Both the position numbers and the translations under genes were made by a program. The notes beneath the pieces were generated by a model that saw nothing but the letters and a program-made list of their open reading frames with translations, was not told where the DNA came from and made no database searches. This document shows, piece by piece, positions 41,839-50,573 of a DNA stretch of 64,000 nt (position 1 is the stretch's first letter; each line of letters opens with the position of its first letter). This stretch comes from Lysobacter auxotrophicus (GTDB lineage Bacteria > Pseudomonadota > Gammaproteobacteria > Xanthomonadales > Xanthomonadaceae): the NCBI RefSeq assembly GCF_027924565.1, contig NZ_AP027041.1, positions 1,736,001-1,800,000 on the forward strand, given 5' to 3'.

Positions 41839-43086
41839 ATGACCACGCAACGGGAACGCATCGACATCCAGCTCGCAGGGCAGACGCCCGGGACGGAATC
41901 GGCTGCGCGCGTGGAAGCGGGCGTGGCCGGCAAGAACGCGGTCGGGTCCTCGAAGATGAATCTCTTCGATCTCGACCGCGCTTCGCTCGAGCGTTTCTTC
42001 GAAGAGACGCTCGGCGAGAAGAAGTTCCGCGCGCACCAGGTGATGAAGTGGATCCATCACCGGTACGTGACCGATTTCGCCGAGATGACGGACCTGGGCA
42101 AGGCGCTGCGCGCCAAGCTCGAAGCGAGCGCCGAAGTGCGCGTGCCGCAGGTCGTGTTCGACAAGGCGTCCACCGACGGCACGCACAAGTGGCTGCTCGG
42201 CATGGACCCGAAGAACGCCATCGAAACCGTCTACATCCCCGACAAGGGGCGCGGCACGCTGTGCGTGTCGTCGCAGGTGGGCTGCGCGCTCAACTGCCAG
42301 TTCTGCTCCACCGCCACCCAGGGCTTCAACCGCAACCTGTCCACCGCCGAGATCATCGGCCAGGTGTGGGTCGCGGCACGCCACCTGGGCAACGTGCCGC
42401 ACCAGCAGCGCCGCCTCACCAACGTGGTGATGATGGGCATGGGCGAGCCGCTGGCGAATTTCGACAACGTCGTGCGCGCGATGAGCATCATGCGCGACGA
42501 CCTGGGCTACGGCCTGGCGAACAAGCGCGTCACGCTGTCGACCGCCGGCATGGTGCCGATGATCGACCGCCTTGCGCTGGAGAGCGACGTCTCGCTCGCA
42601 GTGTCGCTGCATGCGCCGAACGACGAGCTGCGCAGCGAGCTGGTGCCGCTCAACAAGAAGTACCCCATCGAACAGCTCATGGACGCCTGCGTGCGCTACG
42701 CGCTGCGCAAGCGCGGCACGTCGGTAACGTTCGAGTACACGCTCATGAAGGGCGTGAACGACCAGCCGCAACACGCGCGCCAGCTGCTGCGCCTGATGCG
42801 CCAGTTCGACAACGCCGTGCAGATGAAGGACGCGGCGAAGGTCAACCTCATCCCGTTCAACCCGTTCCCGGGCACGCGCTTCGAGCGGCCGGACGACGCG
42901 GCGATCCGCGCCTTCCAGAAGCTGCTCAATGAAGCCGGCATGATCGCCCCGGTCCGGCGCACGCGAGGCGACGACATCGACGCCGCGTGCGGGCAGCTCA
43001 AGGGGCAGGTCATGGACCGCACCCGGCGCCAGGCGGAATTCAACAAACGATTGCAGGCGCAGGGTCTCGGGAACGAGGCCGCGTAA
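41839..43086 (+). CDS. rlmN: 23S rRNA/tRNA adenosine-C2 methyltransferase RlmN
   Basis: RlmN is a radical-SAM enzyme that makes m2A2503 in 23S rRNA and m2A37 in some tRNAs. The 415-residue product has the CxxxCxxC cluster site CALNCQFC (Cys149, Cys153, Cys156), [24 protein letters not shown] and the two catalytic cysteines (one in CVSSQV, one near the C-terminal [17 protein letters not shown]). The first 38 residues precede the typical [15 protein letters not shown] start; AAAGG before 41839 supports the longer form. Followed by pilF and rodZ as in many gammaproteobacteria. Confidence 0.96.
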   Translation: MTTQRERIDIQLAGQTPGTESAARVEAGVAGKNAVGSSKMNLFDLDRASLERFFEETLGEKKFRAHQVMKWIHHRYVTDFAEMTDLGKALRAKLEASAEVRVPQVVFDKASTDGTHKWLLGMDPKNAIETVYIPDKGRGTLCVSSQVGCALNCQFCSTATQGFNRNLSTAEIIGQVWVAARHLGNVPHQQRRLTNVVMMGMGEPLANFDNVVRAMSIMRDDLGYGLANKRVTLSTAGMVPMIDRLALESDVSLAVSLHAPNDELRSELVPLNKKYPIEQLMDACVRYALRKRGTSVTFEYTLMKGVNDQPQHARQLLRLMRQFDNAVQMKDAAKVNLIPFNPFPGTRFERPDDAAIRAFQKLLNEAGMIAPVRRTRGDDIDAACGQLKGQVMDRTRRQAEFNKRLQAQGLGNEAA

Positions 43087-43105
43087 TGTCAGGAGCCCGC
43101 TAGCC

Positions 43106-43942
43106 ATGGACGTCCGCGGCCGCCCGCTGAGCCTCACGATCTCGACCGCGTTGGCGATCGGGTTGCTGGCCACCGGTGCGTGCAGCCGCGTGCCGTTCGT
43201 CAAGCAGGACTTCAAGCGTCAGGATTTCGAGCGCACCTCGCCCGAGGTCAACGTCGCCGGCAACGGTCGCAACAAGGACGCCGTCGCCGCGAGCCGCCCG
43301 CTCGAACTGGCCCGCGCGCGCCTGCTCGCCGGCGATTACGCCGCGGCCGAAAAGGAAGCGCTGAAGGCGCTCAAGCTCGATCCGAAATCCGCCGACGCCG
43401 AGACCGTCCTCGCCGTGGTCGTGGCCCGGCGCGGCGATTCGGCCGAAGCCGGTCGCCGTTACCAGCGCGCCGCCGAACTCGCGCCCACCAACGGCGCGAT
43501 CCAGAACAATTACGGCGTCTGGCTGTGCCGCGAAGGCCGTGCGGCCGAGTCGCTGGCCTGGTTCGACCGCGCGCTGCAGGACCCGCGCTACACGACGCCG
43601 TCGGTGGCGCTGGCGAACTCCGGAAGCTGTGCCGCCCGAGCCGGCCAGGACGACCGCGCGCGTCGGGACCTGCGCCGCGCCGTCGAGCTGGATCCGAACA
43701 ACGCCACGGCACTTGGCGCGTTGGCGGAGCTTGAATTCCGTCAAGGAAATGCCTTCGAAGCCCGCGCATTCTCCGAGCGCCGCCTGTCGGCTGCACCAGC
43801 GGATGCGGGGGCGTTGCAGCTTGCGTCACAAATCGAAGAGAAACTCGGCGACAGGGCTGCCGCCGCAAGATACGTTCAGCGAATGAGGGCGGAGTTCCCG
43901 CAGACGCGGGGCTCCGGCATGGGGGATGACGGAAAGCGATGA
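43106..43942 (+). CDS. pilF: Type IV pilus biogenesis lipoprotein PilF/PilW
   Basis: PilF assists assembly and outer-membrane placement of the PilQ secretin. The 278-residue product has a lipoprotein-like signal ending LLATGACS (Cys26) and four to five TPR repeats (about residues 70-265, e.g. AEAGRRYQRAAELAPTNGAIQNNYG). A cysteine pair (CRE...CAARAG) is typical of PilF. It overlaps rodZ by 4 bases (ATGA). No other pilus gene is in the window. Confidence 0.93.
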   Translation: MDVRGRPLSLTISTALAIGLLATGACSRVPFVKQDFKRQDFERTSPEVNVAGNGRNKDAVAASRPLELARARLLAGDYAAAEKEALKALKLDPKSADAETVLAVVVARRGDSAEAGRRYQRAAELAPTNGAIQNNYGVWLCREGRAAESLAWFDRALQDPRYTTPSVALANSGSCAARAGQDDRARRDLRRAVELDPNNATALGALAELEFRQGNAFEARAFSERRLSAAPADAGALQLASQIEEKLGDRAAAARYVQRMRAEFPQTRGSGMGDDGKR

Positions 43943-44745
43943 ACTCGAACCAACTCGCGCCTGAGATGGGCGCCAGCATTGGCGTGCGCCTTAAGCAGGC
44001 CCGCGAAGAGGCGGGCCTGTCGCAGGAAGACGTCGCCGCCAGCCTGAAGATTCCGGTCAAGGTGATCCGGCAGCTCGAATCGGGGGACTCGAGCCAGCTG
44101 GGTGCGCCGGTCTTCGTCCGCGGGCAGATGCGCAGCTATGCGCGCCTGCTCGGGGTCAAGTTCGACGAGGAACTCGGCCAGGGCGCGCGACCGATCGCGC
44201 CGTCGGACCTTGTCAGCCACACCCACACGCCGCGCTACCGCCGCGTGTTCGAACAGGCCACGCGTCGTGCGATCTACATCGTGCTGACGGCGGCCATCGC
44301 GGTGCCGATCTGGATGGCCTCGCGCGAACTCAAGAAGGACGACGCCAAGGTCGAGTCGCTCGACGTGGCGACCGCGCCGGCGACCCCTGCGAACAATGCG
44401 CAGCCGACGCCGTCCGAGCCGGTGCACCGGACACCGCTCGTCGCCTCGATGGCGACGCTGCCCGCGGCGCCTGCCGCTACGCAGCCGGCGTTGTCGCTCA
44501 ACTTCATCGGCAACAGCTGGGTCGAAGTGCGCGGCGCCGACGGCCGCGTGATCGAAAGCGGCGAACTCGGTACCGGCCAGCAGCGCAGCTACGCCGCGGG
44601 CGAAGTCTCGCGCGTGGTGCTGGGAAATTCTTCCGCGGTCGAAGTCCGCAACGCGGGCAAGACGGTCGATCTGACGCCGTTCAGCCGCGCGAACGTGGCG
44701 CGCTTTACGCTATCCTCTGACGGTTCCCTCACGCCGGGCGATTGA
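43939..44745 (+). CDS. rodZ: Cytoskeletal protein RodZ
   Basis: RodZ links MreB to the elongation machinery. The 268-residue product has the cytoplasmic helix-turn-helix (VRLKQAREEAGLSQEDVAASL, about residues 14-34), one membrane helix (RAIYIVLTAAIAVPIWMASR, about residues 110-130), an Ala/Thr/Pro-rich linker, and a periplasmic DUF4115 domain (NFIGNSWVEVRGADGRVIES). Followed by a hairpin (44769-44800) before yfgM. Confidence 0.95.
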   Translation: MNSNQLAPEMGASIGVRLKQAREEAGLSQEDVAASLKIPVKVIRQLESGDSSQLGAPVFVRGQMRSYARLLGVKFDEELGQGARPIAPSDLVSHTHTPRYRRVFEQATRRAIYIVLTAAIAVPIWMASRELKKDDAKVESLDVATAPATPANNAQPTPSEPVHRTPLVASMATLPAAPAATQPALSLNFIGNSWVEVRGADGRVIESGELGTGQQRSYAAGEVSRVVLGNSSAVEVRNAGKTVDLTPFSRANVARFTLSSDGSLTPGD

Positions 44746-44768
44746 CCGGCGGTACGGGAAATCCACAT

Positions 44769-44800
44769 GCACCGGCCCGCGCTGCGGGCCGGTGCTCCTA
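44769..44800 (+). terminator. Terminator after rodZ
   Basis: GCACCGGCCCG (44769-44779) and CGGGCCGGTGC (44785-44795) form an 11-base stem; TCCTATTT follows, a moderate T tract. Confidence 0.6.
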
Positions 44801-44849
44801 TTTCGGATTCCCGCCGTAACGGTGGGCCACAGAGCACGGCAGCCAGCCC

Positions 44850-45482
44850 ATGGCGATTGACGATCTTCTCGACGAACACGAACAAAGCGAACGCGTCCTG
44901 CAGTGGCTGCGCAACAACGGCGCGGGCCTGATCGGCGGCATCGCCCTGGGTCTGGCGGCCATCGGCGGCTGGAAATGGTGGGACCAGCGCCACGAGCAGG
45001 AACGCATGGGCATGGCCACGCAGTACCAGCAGGCCATCGACGCCATCGACGCGAAAGACAAGACCGCCGACGCCAAGGTCAAGGCGCTGGAAGAAGGTTC
45101 GAGCTACCGCGCATTGGCGGCCCTCGAACTGGCCCGCTCGCAGGTCGAGGCGAAGCAGAACGACGCCGCGCTCGCCACGCTCCAGGGCATCCGCACCGAG
45201 GATCCGGCGATCGCGCAGATCATCCAGCAGCGCACCGCGCGCCTGCTGATCGACAAGAAGCAGGCCGATGCCGCGCTGAAGCTCGTGGCCGACGCCGACA
45301 CCGCGGCGGGCATCGAAGTGCGCGGCGATGCGCACCTCGCGCTCGGCCAGAAGGACCAGGCGCGCACGGCGTACGCCGAGGCGATGGCCAAGCTGGACGT
45401 GGCTTCGCCGCACCGCCGCCTGCTCGAACTCAAGCTCACCGAAGTCGGCGGCACGCCCGCCAAGCCCGAGGCCAAGTCCTGA
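44850..45482 (+). CDS. yfgM: YfgM family tetratricopeptide membrane protein
   Basis: YfgM is a SecYEG-associated inner-membrane chaperone-like protein (tetratricopeptide domain facing the periplasm). The 210-residue product has MAIDDLLDEHEQSERVLQWLR, one membrane helix (GAGLIGGIALGLAAIGGWKWW, residues 24-44) and TPR-like repeats thereafter. Its stop overlaps the bamB start by one base (TGATG). Confidence 0.9.
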   Translation: MAIDDLLDEHEQSERVLQWLRNNGAGLIGGIALGLAAIGGWKWWDQRHEQERMGMATQYQQAIDAIDAKDKTADAKVKALEEGSSYRALAALELARSQVEAKQNDAALATLQGIRTEDPAIAQIIQQRTARLLIDKKQADAALKLVADADTAAGIEVRGDAHLALGQKDQARTAYAEAMAKLDVASPHRRLLELKLTEVGGTPAKPEAKS

Positions 45483-46681
45483 TGAAGCACCGCTCCATGC
45501 TGCTGCGTACCTCCGTCGTGCTGCTGTGCGCGGCTTCGCTCGCCGGGTGCTCGACCGTCAAGGGCTGGTTCGGTGGCGACAAGAAGAAGGACGACGGCAA
45601 GCCGAACGAACCCGCCGAGCTGACCGACATCACGCCCTCGGTGACCGTCCAGAAGATCTGGTCGGCCAACGCTGGCAAGGGCGAAGGCCGCAGCGGCGTA
45701 CGCCAGGGACCGGCGGTCGCCGACGGTCGCGTCTTCGCCGCCGCGATCGAAGGCGGCGTGCACGCGTTCGACCTGCAGACCGGCAAGCAGGTCTGGGAAT
45801 ACCGCCCCGACAAGAAGGCGAACGTCCGCCTGTCCGGCGGTCCCGGCGTGGGCGAAGGCCTGGTCGTGGTCGGCGGCCTGGATGGCGAAGTCATCGCGCT
45901 CGACGCCAGCACCGGCGAAGAGAAGTGGAAGGCCCACGTCCCGAACGAAGTGATCGCCGCGCCGGCGATCGGCATGAACTCGGTGTTCGTGCGTTCCAAC
46001 GACGGCCGTGTCACCGCCTTCGACGCCGCCAGTGGCGAGCGTCGCTGGTTCTGGGTGCAGGAAGTGCCGATGCTGTCGCTGCGCGGCAACGACGGCCCGG
46101 TCCTCGGCCCGGGCTTCGTGTTCATCGGTAACGACGACGGCACCGTGTCGGCGCTGTCGGCCAGCGATGGCCGCCCGATGTGGGAGCAGCCGGTCGCGCA
46201 GCCGGAAGGCCGTACCGAACTGGATCGCATGGCCGACATCGACGGCACGCCGGTGCTCGAAGGCACGACGCTGTTCGCCACCAGCTTCAAGAAGCAGACC
46301 CTCGCCATCGATGCCCCGAGCGGCCGTCCGATGTGGTCGGCGGAGCACGGCGGCGCAGGCCGCATCGGCCTCGCGTCCGACCGCCTGGTCGTCACCGATC
46401 CCAGCGGCTCGGTCTTCGGCTTGGACAAGAACAGCGGCGCGGCCCTGTGGTCGCAGCCGGCGCTGGCCCGTCGCAACGTGACCGGCGCGGCGGTGCAGGG
46501 CGATTTCGCCGTGGTCGCCGATTTCGACGGCTACGTGCACTGGCTGAAGCTGGACAACGGCGAGTTCGCCGCGCGTGAGCGCGTTGGCGGCAAGGCCGTG
46601 AAGGCCGCTCCGGTGGTCGCCGACGGCATCGCGGTGGTGCAGAACGTCAACGGCGAGCTGACGGCGTTCCGCCTGCAGTAA
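45482..46681 (+). CDS. bamB: Outer membrane protein assembly factor BamB
   Basis: BamB is a lipoprotein of the BAM complex that inserts beta-barrel proteins. The 399-residue product has the signal MKHRSMLLRTSVVLLCAASL ending LAGC (Cys22) and an eight-bladed PQQ-like beta-propeller; repeats such as VHAFDLQTGKQVWEYRPDKK, VIALDASTGEEKW and VTAFDAASGERRW show the tryptophan-docking motif. Coupled to yfgM and followed by der as in E. coli. Confidence 0.96.
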   Translation: MKHRSMLLRTSVVLLCAASLAGCSTVKGWFGGDKKKDDGKPNEPAELTDITPSVTVQKIWSANAGKGEGRSGVRQGPAVADGRVFAAAIEGGVHAFDLQTGKQVWEYRPDKKANVRLSGGPGVGEGLVVVGGLDGEVIALDASTGEEKWKAHVPNEVIAAPAIGMNSVFVRSNDGRVTAFDAASGERRWFWVQEVPMLSLRGNDGPVLGPGFVFIGNDDGTVSALSASDGRPMWEQPVAQPEGRTELDRMADIDGTPVLEGTTLFATSFKKQTLAIDAPSGRPMWSAEHGGAGRIGLASDRLVVTDPSGSVFGLDKNSGAALWSQPALARRNVTGAAVQGDFAVVADFDGYVHWLKLDNGEFAARERVGGKAVKAAPVVADGIAVVQNVNGELTAFRLQ

Positions 46682-46706
46682 GCGCTGGCGGCACCCGCTG
46701 CAGACG

Positions 46707-46736
46707 AACGGCCCGGGCGCGAGTCCGGGCCGTTTT
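46707..46736 (+). terminator. Terminator after bamB
   Basis: AACGGCCCGG (46707-46716) and CCGGGCCGTT (46725-46734) with an 8-base loop, then TTTT. Confidence 0.75.
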
Positions 46737-46897
46737 GCATGCGGCATTCGGCCCCGGTTTCCCTTTTGGCGCCGGGCCCGTCATCATGCCGTACCCCGAT
46801 ACCCACGGACCGGGCCGGACCCGGCCGCCGCGCGCCTTCCCGCTGCGCGGCACGGCGCTCCGCTTCCCCGATCCCCCATTCCGCACCGGCCCTCACC

Positions 46898-48298
46898 ATG
46901 CTTCCGCTCGTCGCCCTCGTTGGCCGTCCCAACGTTGGAAAATCCACGCTGTTCAATGCGCTGACGCGCACCCGCGACGCCCTGGTCCACGACCAGCCGG
47001 GCGTCACGCGCGATCGCAACTACGGCGTTGCGCGGCCGGAAGGCAAGCGCCCGTTCGCGGTCGTCGACACCGGCGGCATCGCCGGCGAGGACGAGGGCTT
47101 GGCGGGCGCCACCGCGCGCCAGGCGCGTTCCGCCGCCGAAGAAGCCGACCTGGTGCTGTTCGTCGTGGACGGTCGTGAAGGCGCCTCGGCGCTGGACGAC
47201 GACATCCTCGCGTGGCTGCGCAAGACCGCGCGGCCGGCGATGCTGGTGGTCAACAAGACCGACGGCCTCGACGCCCAGGCCGCGATCAACGAATTCGCCC
47301 GTTACGGCATCACCGACGTCATCGCGGTGTCGTCGGCGCATCGCCAGGGCATCGACGAGCTGATCGACAGCGTGCTCCAGCGCGTGCCCGAAGAGGGCGC
47401 AGCGACGGAGCTCGACACCGATCCGTCGCGCATCCGCGTGGCCTTCATCGGCCGCCCGAACGTCGGCAAGTCGACGCTGGTCAACCGCCTGCTCGGCGAG
47501 GAGCGGATGATCGCCTCCGAGGTGCCCGGCACCACGCGCGACTCGGTCTCCATCGACATGGAGCGCGACGGCCGCCTGTACCGCCTGGTCGATACCGCCG
47601 GCGTGCGCCGCAAGGCGCGCGTGGAGGAGGCGGTCGAGAAGTTCTCGATCATCAAGACGCTGCAGGCGATCGAGCAGTGCCAGGTCGCCGTGGTGATGCT
47701 GGACGCGAGCGAGGGCATCACCGACCAGGACGCCACGGTGCTGGGCCTCGCGCTGGACGCGGGTCGCGCGCTGGTCGTCGCCATCAACAAGTGGGACGGC
47801 CTGACCGATTACCAGCGCCAGCAGGCCGAGGCGCTGCTGACGCGCAAGCTCGGCTTCGTCGAGTGGGCCGAAGCGGTGCGCATCAGTGCCAAGCACGGCT
47901 CGGGCCTGCGCGAGCTGTTCCGCGCCATCCATCGCGCGCATGCGTCGGCGACGCACGAATTCAGTACCAGCGAAGTGAACAAGGCGCTGGAAGTCGCGTA
48001 CGAAACCAATCCGCCGCCGACCGTTCGCGGCCACGTCGCCAAGCTGCGCTATGCGCATCCGGCGGCGAACAACCCGCCGACGTTCGTCGTACACGGCACG
48101 CGCCTGCGCACGTTGAGCGACACCTACAAGCGCTATCTGGAGAACTTCTTCCGCAAGCGCTTCAAGCTGGTCGGCACGCCGGTGCGTTTCGTGTTCAAGG
48201 AAGGCGCGAACCCCTACGAAGGCAAGAAGAACGTGCTCACCGAACGCCAGGTCGCGCGCAAGCGCCGCCTGCTGAAGCACGTCAAAAAGGGCAAGTGA
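46898..48298 (+). CDS. der: Ribosome biogenesis GTPase Der
   Basis: Der (EngA) is a tandem-GTPase factor for 50S assembly. The 466-residue product has two G domains: GRPNVGKST (residues 9-17) with DTGG and NKTD; and GRPNVGKST again with DTAGVRRK and NKWD, then a KH-like C-terminal domain ([24 protein letters not shown]) and a Lys-rich tail. The start at 46898 gives the standard [17 protein letters not shown]; a longer frame to 46739 runs into the bamB terminator and is not used. Confidence 0.97.
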   Translation: MLPLVALVGRPNVGKSTLFNALTRTRDALVHDQPGVTRDRNYGVARPEGKRPFAVVDTGGIAGEDEGLAGATARQARSAAEEADLVLFVVDGREGASALDDDILAWLRKTARPAMLVVNKTDGLDAQAAINEFARYGITDVIAVSSAHRQGIDELIDSVLQRVPEEGAATELDTDPSRIRVAFIGRPNVGKSTLVNRLLGEERMIASEVPGTTRDSVSIDMERDGRLYRLVDTAGVRRKARVEEAVEKFSIIKTLQAIEQCQVAVVMLDASEGITDQDATVLGLALDAGRALVVAINKWDGLTDYQRQQAEALLTRKLGFVEWAEAVRISAKHGSGLRELFRAIHRAHASATHEFSTSEVNKALEVAYETNPPPTVRGHVAKLRYAHPAANNPPTFVVHGTRLRTLSDTYKRYLENFFRKRFKLVGTPVRFVFKEGANPYEGKKNVLTERQVARKRRLLKHVKKGK

Positions 48299-48306
48299 CG
48301 AAACGA

Positions 48307-48490
48307 CGCGGTCGCGCCTGCCGCGATCGCCTTTGTCGTTTCGTCATCCCGGCGTAGGCCGGGATCCAGCGTAGTCACGCGGTCGCGCCTGACGCGATCG
48401 CCTTTGTCGTTTCGTCATCCCGGCGAACGCCGGGATGCAGGCCGGTCGCGTCTAGCGCGATCGCCTTTGTCGTTTCGTCTTCGCGGCAGG
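48307..48490. repeat. Three-copy tandem repeat with REP-type hairpins
   Basis: The unit, about 63-71 bases, contains CGGTCGCG...CGCGATCGCC, TTTGTCGTTTCGTCATCCCGG and a CCCGGCG...GCCGGG hairpin. Copies begin near 48307, 48378 and 48441 (the third is partly decayed). The rest of the 432-base gap to mobA holds another REP-type element (48495-48518) and the repeat at 48594. Confidence 0.8.
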
Positions 48491-48593
48491 TGCTGTCATT
48501 CCAGCGCAGGAATCCATCGTGCGTTGCGTCCAAAGCAGGAAAGCAACACCGCAGCGCTGTGCGGCAACGCTCGTTTGGCCCAATCGCCTCGTT

Positions 48594-48635
48594 TCCCCTC
48601 ACCCCAACCCCTCTCCCGACGGGAGAGGGGCTGAG
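48594..48635. repeat. Dispersed GC-rich palindrome, copy 1
   Basis: CCCCTCACCCCAACCCCTCT with an inverted GGGAGAGGGGCTGA. A second copy is at 53890. CAGCGCTGT lies 43 bases upstream in this copy and 45 in the other, so the full element is longer. Confidence 0.8.
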
Positions 48636-48730
48636 AAGCGTCATTCGTTGGAAGGCGAACACGTTCGTTTGGCGGCCAGGATCCCGGCCACCGCCGGATG
48701 ACGGCTACGAGACGCCGTAAAATCCCATCC

Positions 48731-49342
48731 ATGACGCTGCAGCCTTCCGACATCACCCTCGGCATCCTCGCGGGCGGACGCGCAAGCCGGCTCGGTGGCA
48801 TCGACAAGGCCTGGCTCATGCGCGACGGGATGCCGCAGGTCGAACGCTGGCGAAAACGCTTCGCCACTGACGTCTCGAACGTTATCGTCAGCGCGAACCG
48901 CGAACCCGAACGTTACGAACGCATCGGCCTGCGCGCCGTTCGCGATCGAGTGACCGTCGACCTCGGCCCGCTCGCCGGGCTCGATGCGCTCGCCGCCGCG
49001 TGCCAGACGCCGTGGCTGCTCACGCTCCCGGTGGACCTGATCGGTGTGAAAGACTGCCTCGTGCCGAGCCTGAGCGCCGCCGCGGGATCGCACGGCGCCT
49101 ACGCCGTGGACGACGACGGCCCGCAGCCGCTTGTCGCGTTGTGGTCCGTGGCATCCCTGCGCGAGGCGACCGCGCATGCGATCGACGCGGGCGATCTTGC
49201 CGTCCATTCGTTGCAACGCCGCCTGCGCATGGTCGCCGTGCGGCTGGACGGCGTACGCTTCGGCAACCTCAACACGCCGCAGGACCTCGCCGCCGCCGGC
49301 GCGGTGCCCGGCGATTCCGACGGACGCGACCCCACCGCATGA
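48731..49342 (+). CDS. mobA: Molybdenum cofactor guanylyltransferase
   Basis: MobA adds GMP to molybdopterin to form the MGD cofactor. The 203-residue product has the GTP-binding loop LGILAGGRASRLGGIDKAWL (residues 8-27) and LGPLAGLDALAAACQTPWLLTLPVD, with Asp of VDLIG as metal ligand. The start at 48731 fits the family. It overlaps moeA by 4 bases (ATGA), so the two are co-translated. Confidence 0.93.
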   Translation: MTLQPSDITLGILAGGRASRLGGIDKAWLMRDGMPQVERWRKRFATDVSNVIVSANREPERYERIGLRAVRDRVTVDLGPLAGLDALAAACQTPWLLTLPVDLIGVKDCLVPSLSAAAGSHGAYAVDDDGPQPLVALWSVASLREATAHAIDAGDLAVHSLQRRLRMVAVRLDGVRFGNLNTPQDLAAAGAVPGDSDGRDPTA

Positions 49343-50556
49343 CCGACTTCCCGACACAGCTCGCCTTCGACGAGGCCGTCGCGATCATCCGCGACGTCGC
49401 GGCGAAGCATCGCCTCGACACCGAAACGCTGCCGCTGTCGCGTGCACACGGGCGCATTCTCGCGGCCGACGTGCACGCGCCGATCCCATTGCCGCCGTTC
49501 GACAACAGCGCGATGGACGGCTTCGCACTGCGCCATGCCGATCTGCGCGAAGGCGGGACGACGCTGCGCCTGGTCGACGAACAGTTCGCCGGCCGTGCCC
49601 GCGAGATCACGGTGGACGAGGGCGAATGCGTGCGCATCACCACGGGCGCACCGATGCCCGCGGGCGCCGACACGGTCGTCATCAAGGAAAACACGCGCGT
49701 GGAAGGCGATCGCGTCGTGGTCCTCATGCCGCCCGCCGCCGGCGCGAACCTGCGCCTTGCCGGCGAGGACGTGCAGGCCGGCGAATGCGTGCTGCAAGCC
49801 GGCAAACGCCTGACGCCCGCGCGCGTGTCGCTCGCCGCCTCGCTCGGTGTGCCGTCGCTGACGGTGTTCCGCAAGCCGACGGTCGCGGTGTTCAGCAGCG
49901 GCGACGAATTGATCGAACCCGGTCTTTCGCTGGCCCCGGGCGAGATCTACGACAGCAATCGCGAACTGCTGATGGGCCTGCTGCGCGCGGAAGGGTTGGA
50001 GCCGACGGCCTGGCCGCGGTTGCCCGACGATCCGAAGCAGGTCGAGATCGCACTGCGTGATGCCGGCTGCGCGTTCGACCTGATCGTCACCTGCGGCGCG
50101 GTGTCGGCCGGCGAGAAGGACCACATTCCGGCGGTGCTGCAGCAATTCGGCACCGTGCATTTCTGGAAGGTGCGGATGAAGCCCGGCATGCCGGTGCTGT
50201 TCGGCAGCCTCGACCAGGCGCGCGTGCTCGCGCTGCCGGGGAATCCGGTGTCGGTGTTCGCGACCTTCCTGGGGTTCGGACGCACGCTCATCGACGCATT
50301 GCAGGGCCGCACCGAGCCGCGTCCGGTCGAGCGCGCGCAACTGGTCGCGCCCGTCGACAAATCCCACGCGCGACGCGAATTCCAGCGTGCCACCGTCTTC
50401 TGCGACGAACACGGCGTGCTGCGGGCCGATCCGAATCCCGCTGTGGGTTCGCACCGCCTGCGAGCGGTCGGCGAGTCCAACGCGCTGATCGTCGTGCCCG
50501 ATGGACCGCAGCGTTTGGCTGCCGGCGCCGTGGTCGAGATCCTGCGTTACGCCTGA
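49339..50556 (+). CDS. moeA: Molybdopterin molybdenumtransferase
   Basis: MoeA inserts molybdate into adenylylated molybdopterin. The 405-residue product has the PFDNSAMDGFALRHAD motif (about residues 53-68), GECVRITTGAPMPAGADTVVI, SSGDELIEPG and VTCGAVSAGEKDHIPAVL, then a C-terminal domain with RVLALPGNPVSVFATFL. All four domains are present. It is 17 bases upstream of moeB. Confidence 0.96.
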   Translation: MTDFPTQLAFDEAVAIIRDVAAKHRLDTETLPLSRAHGRILAADVHAPIPLPPFDNSAMDGFALRHADLREGGTTLRLVDEQFAGRAREITVDEGECVRITTGAPMPAGADTVVIKENTRVEGDRVVVLMPPAAGANLRLAGEDVQAGECVLQAGKRLTPARVSLAASLGVPSLTVFRKPTVAVFSSGDELIEPGLSLAPGEIYDSNRELLMGLLRAEGLEPTAWPRLPDDPKQVEIALRDAGCAFDLIVTCGAVSAGEKDHIPAVLQQFGTVHFWKVRMKPGMPVLFGSLDQARVLALPGNPVSVFATFLGFGRTLIDALQGRTEPRPVERAQLVAPVDKSHARREFQRATVFCDEHGVLRADPNPAVGSHRLRAVGESNALIVVPDGPQRLAAGAVVEILRYA

Positions 50557-50573
50557 GGGGCGATAATCGCGCC

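Noticed and set aside
48307-48490. Tandem repeat considered as a CRISPR array
   Set aside because: Units are 63-71 bases with hairpins inside, there are three copies only, no unique spacers of 30-40 bases and no cas gene nearby.
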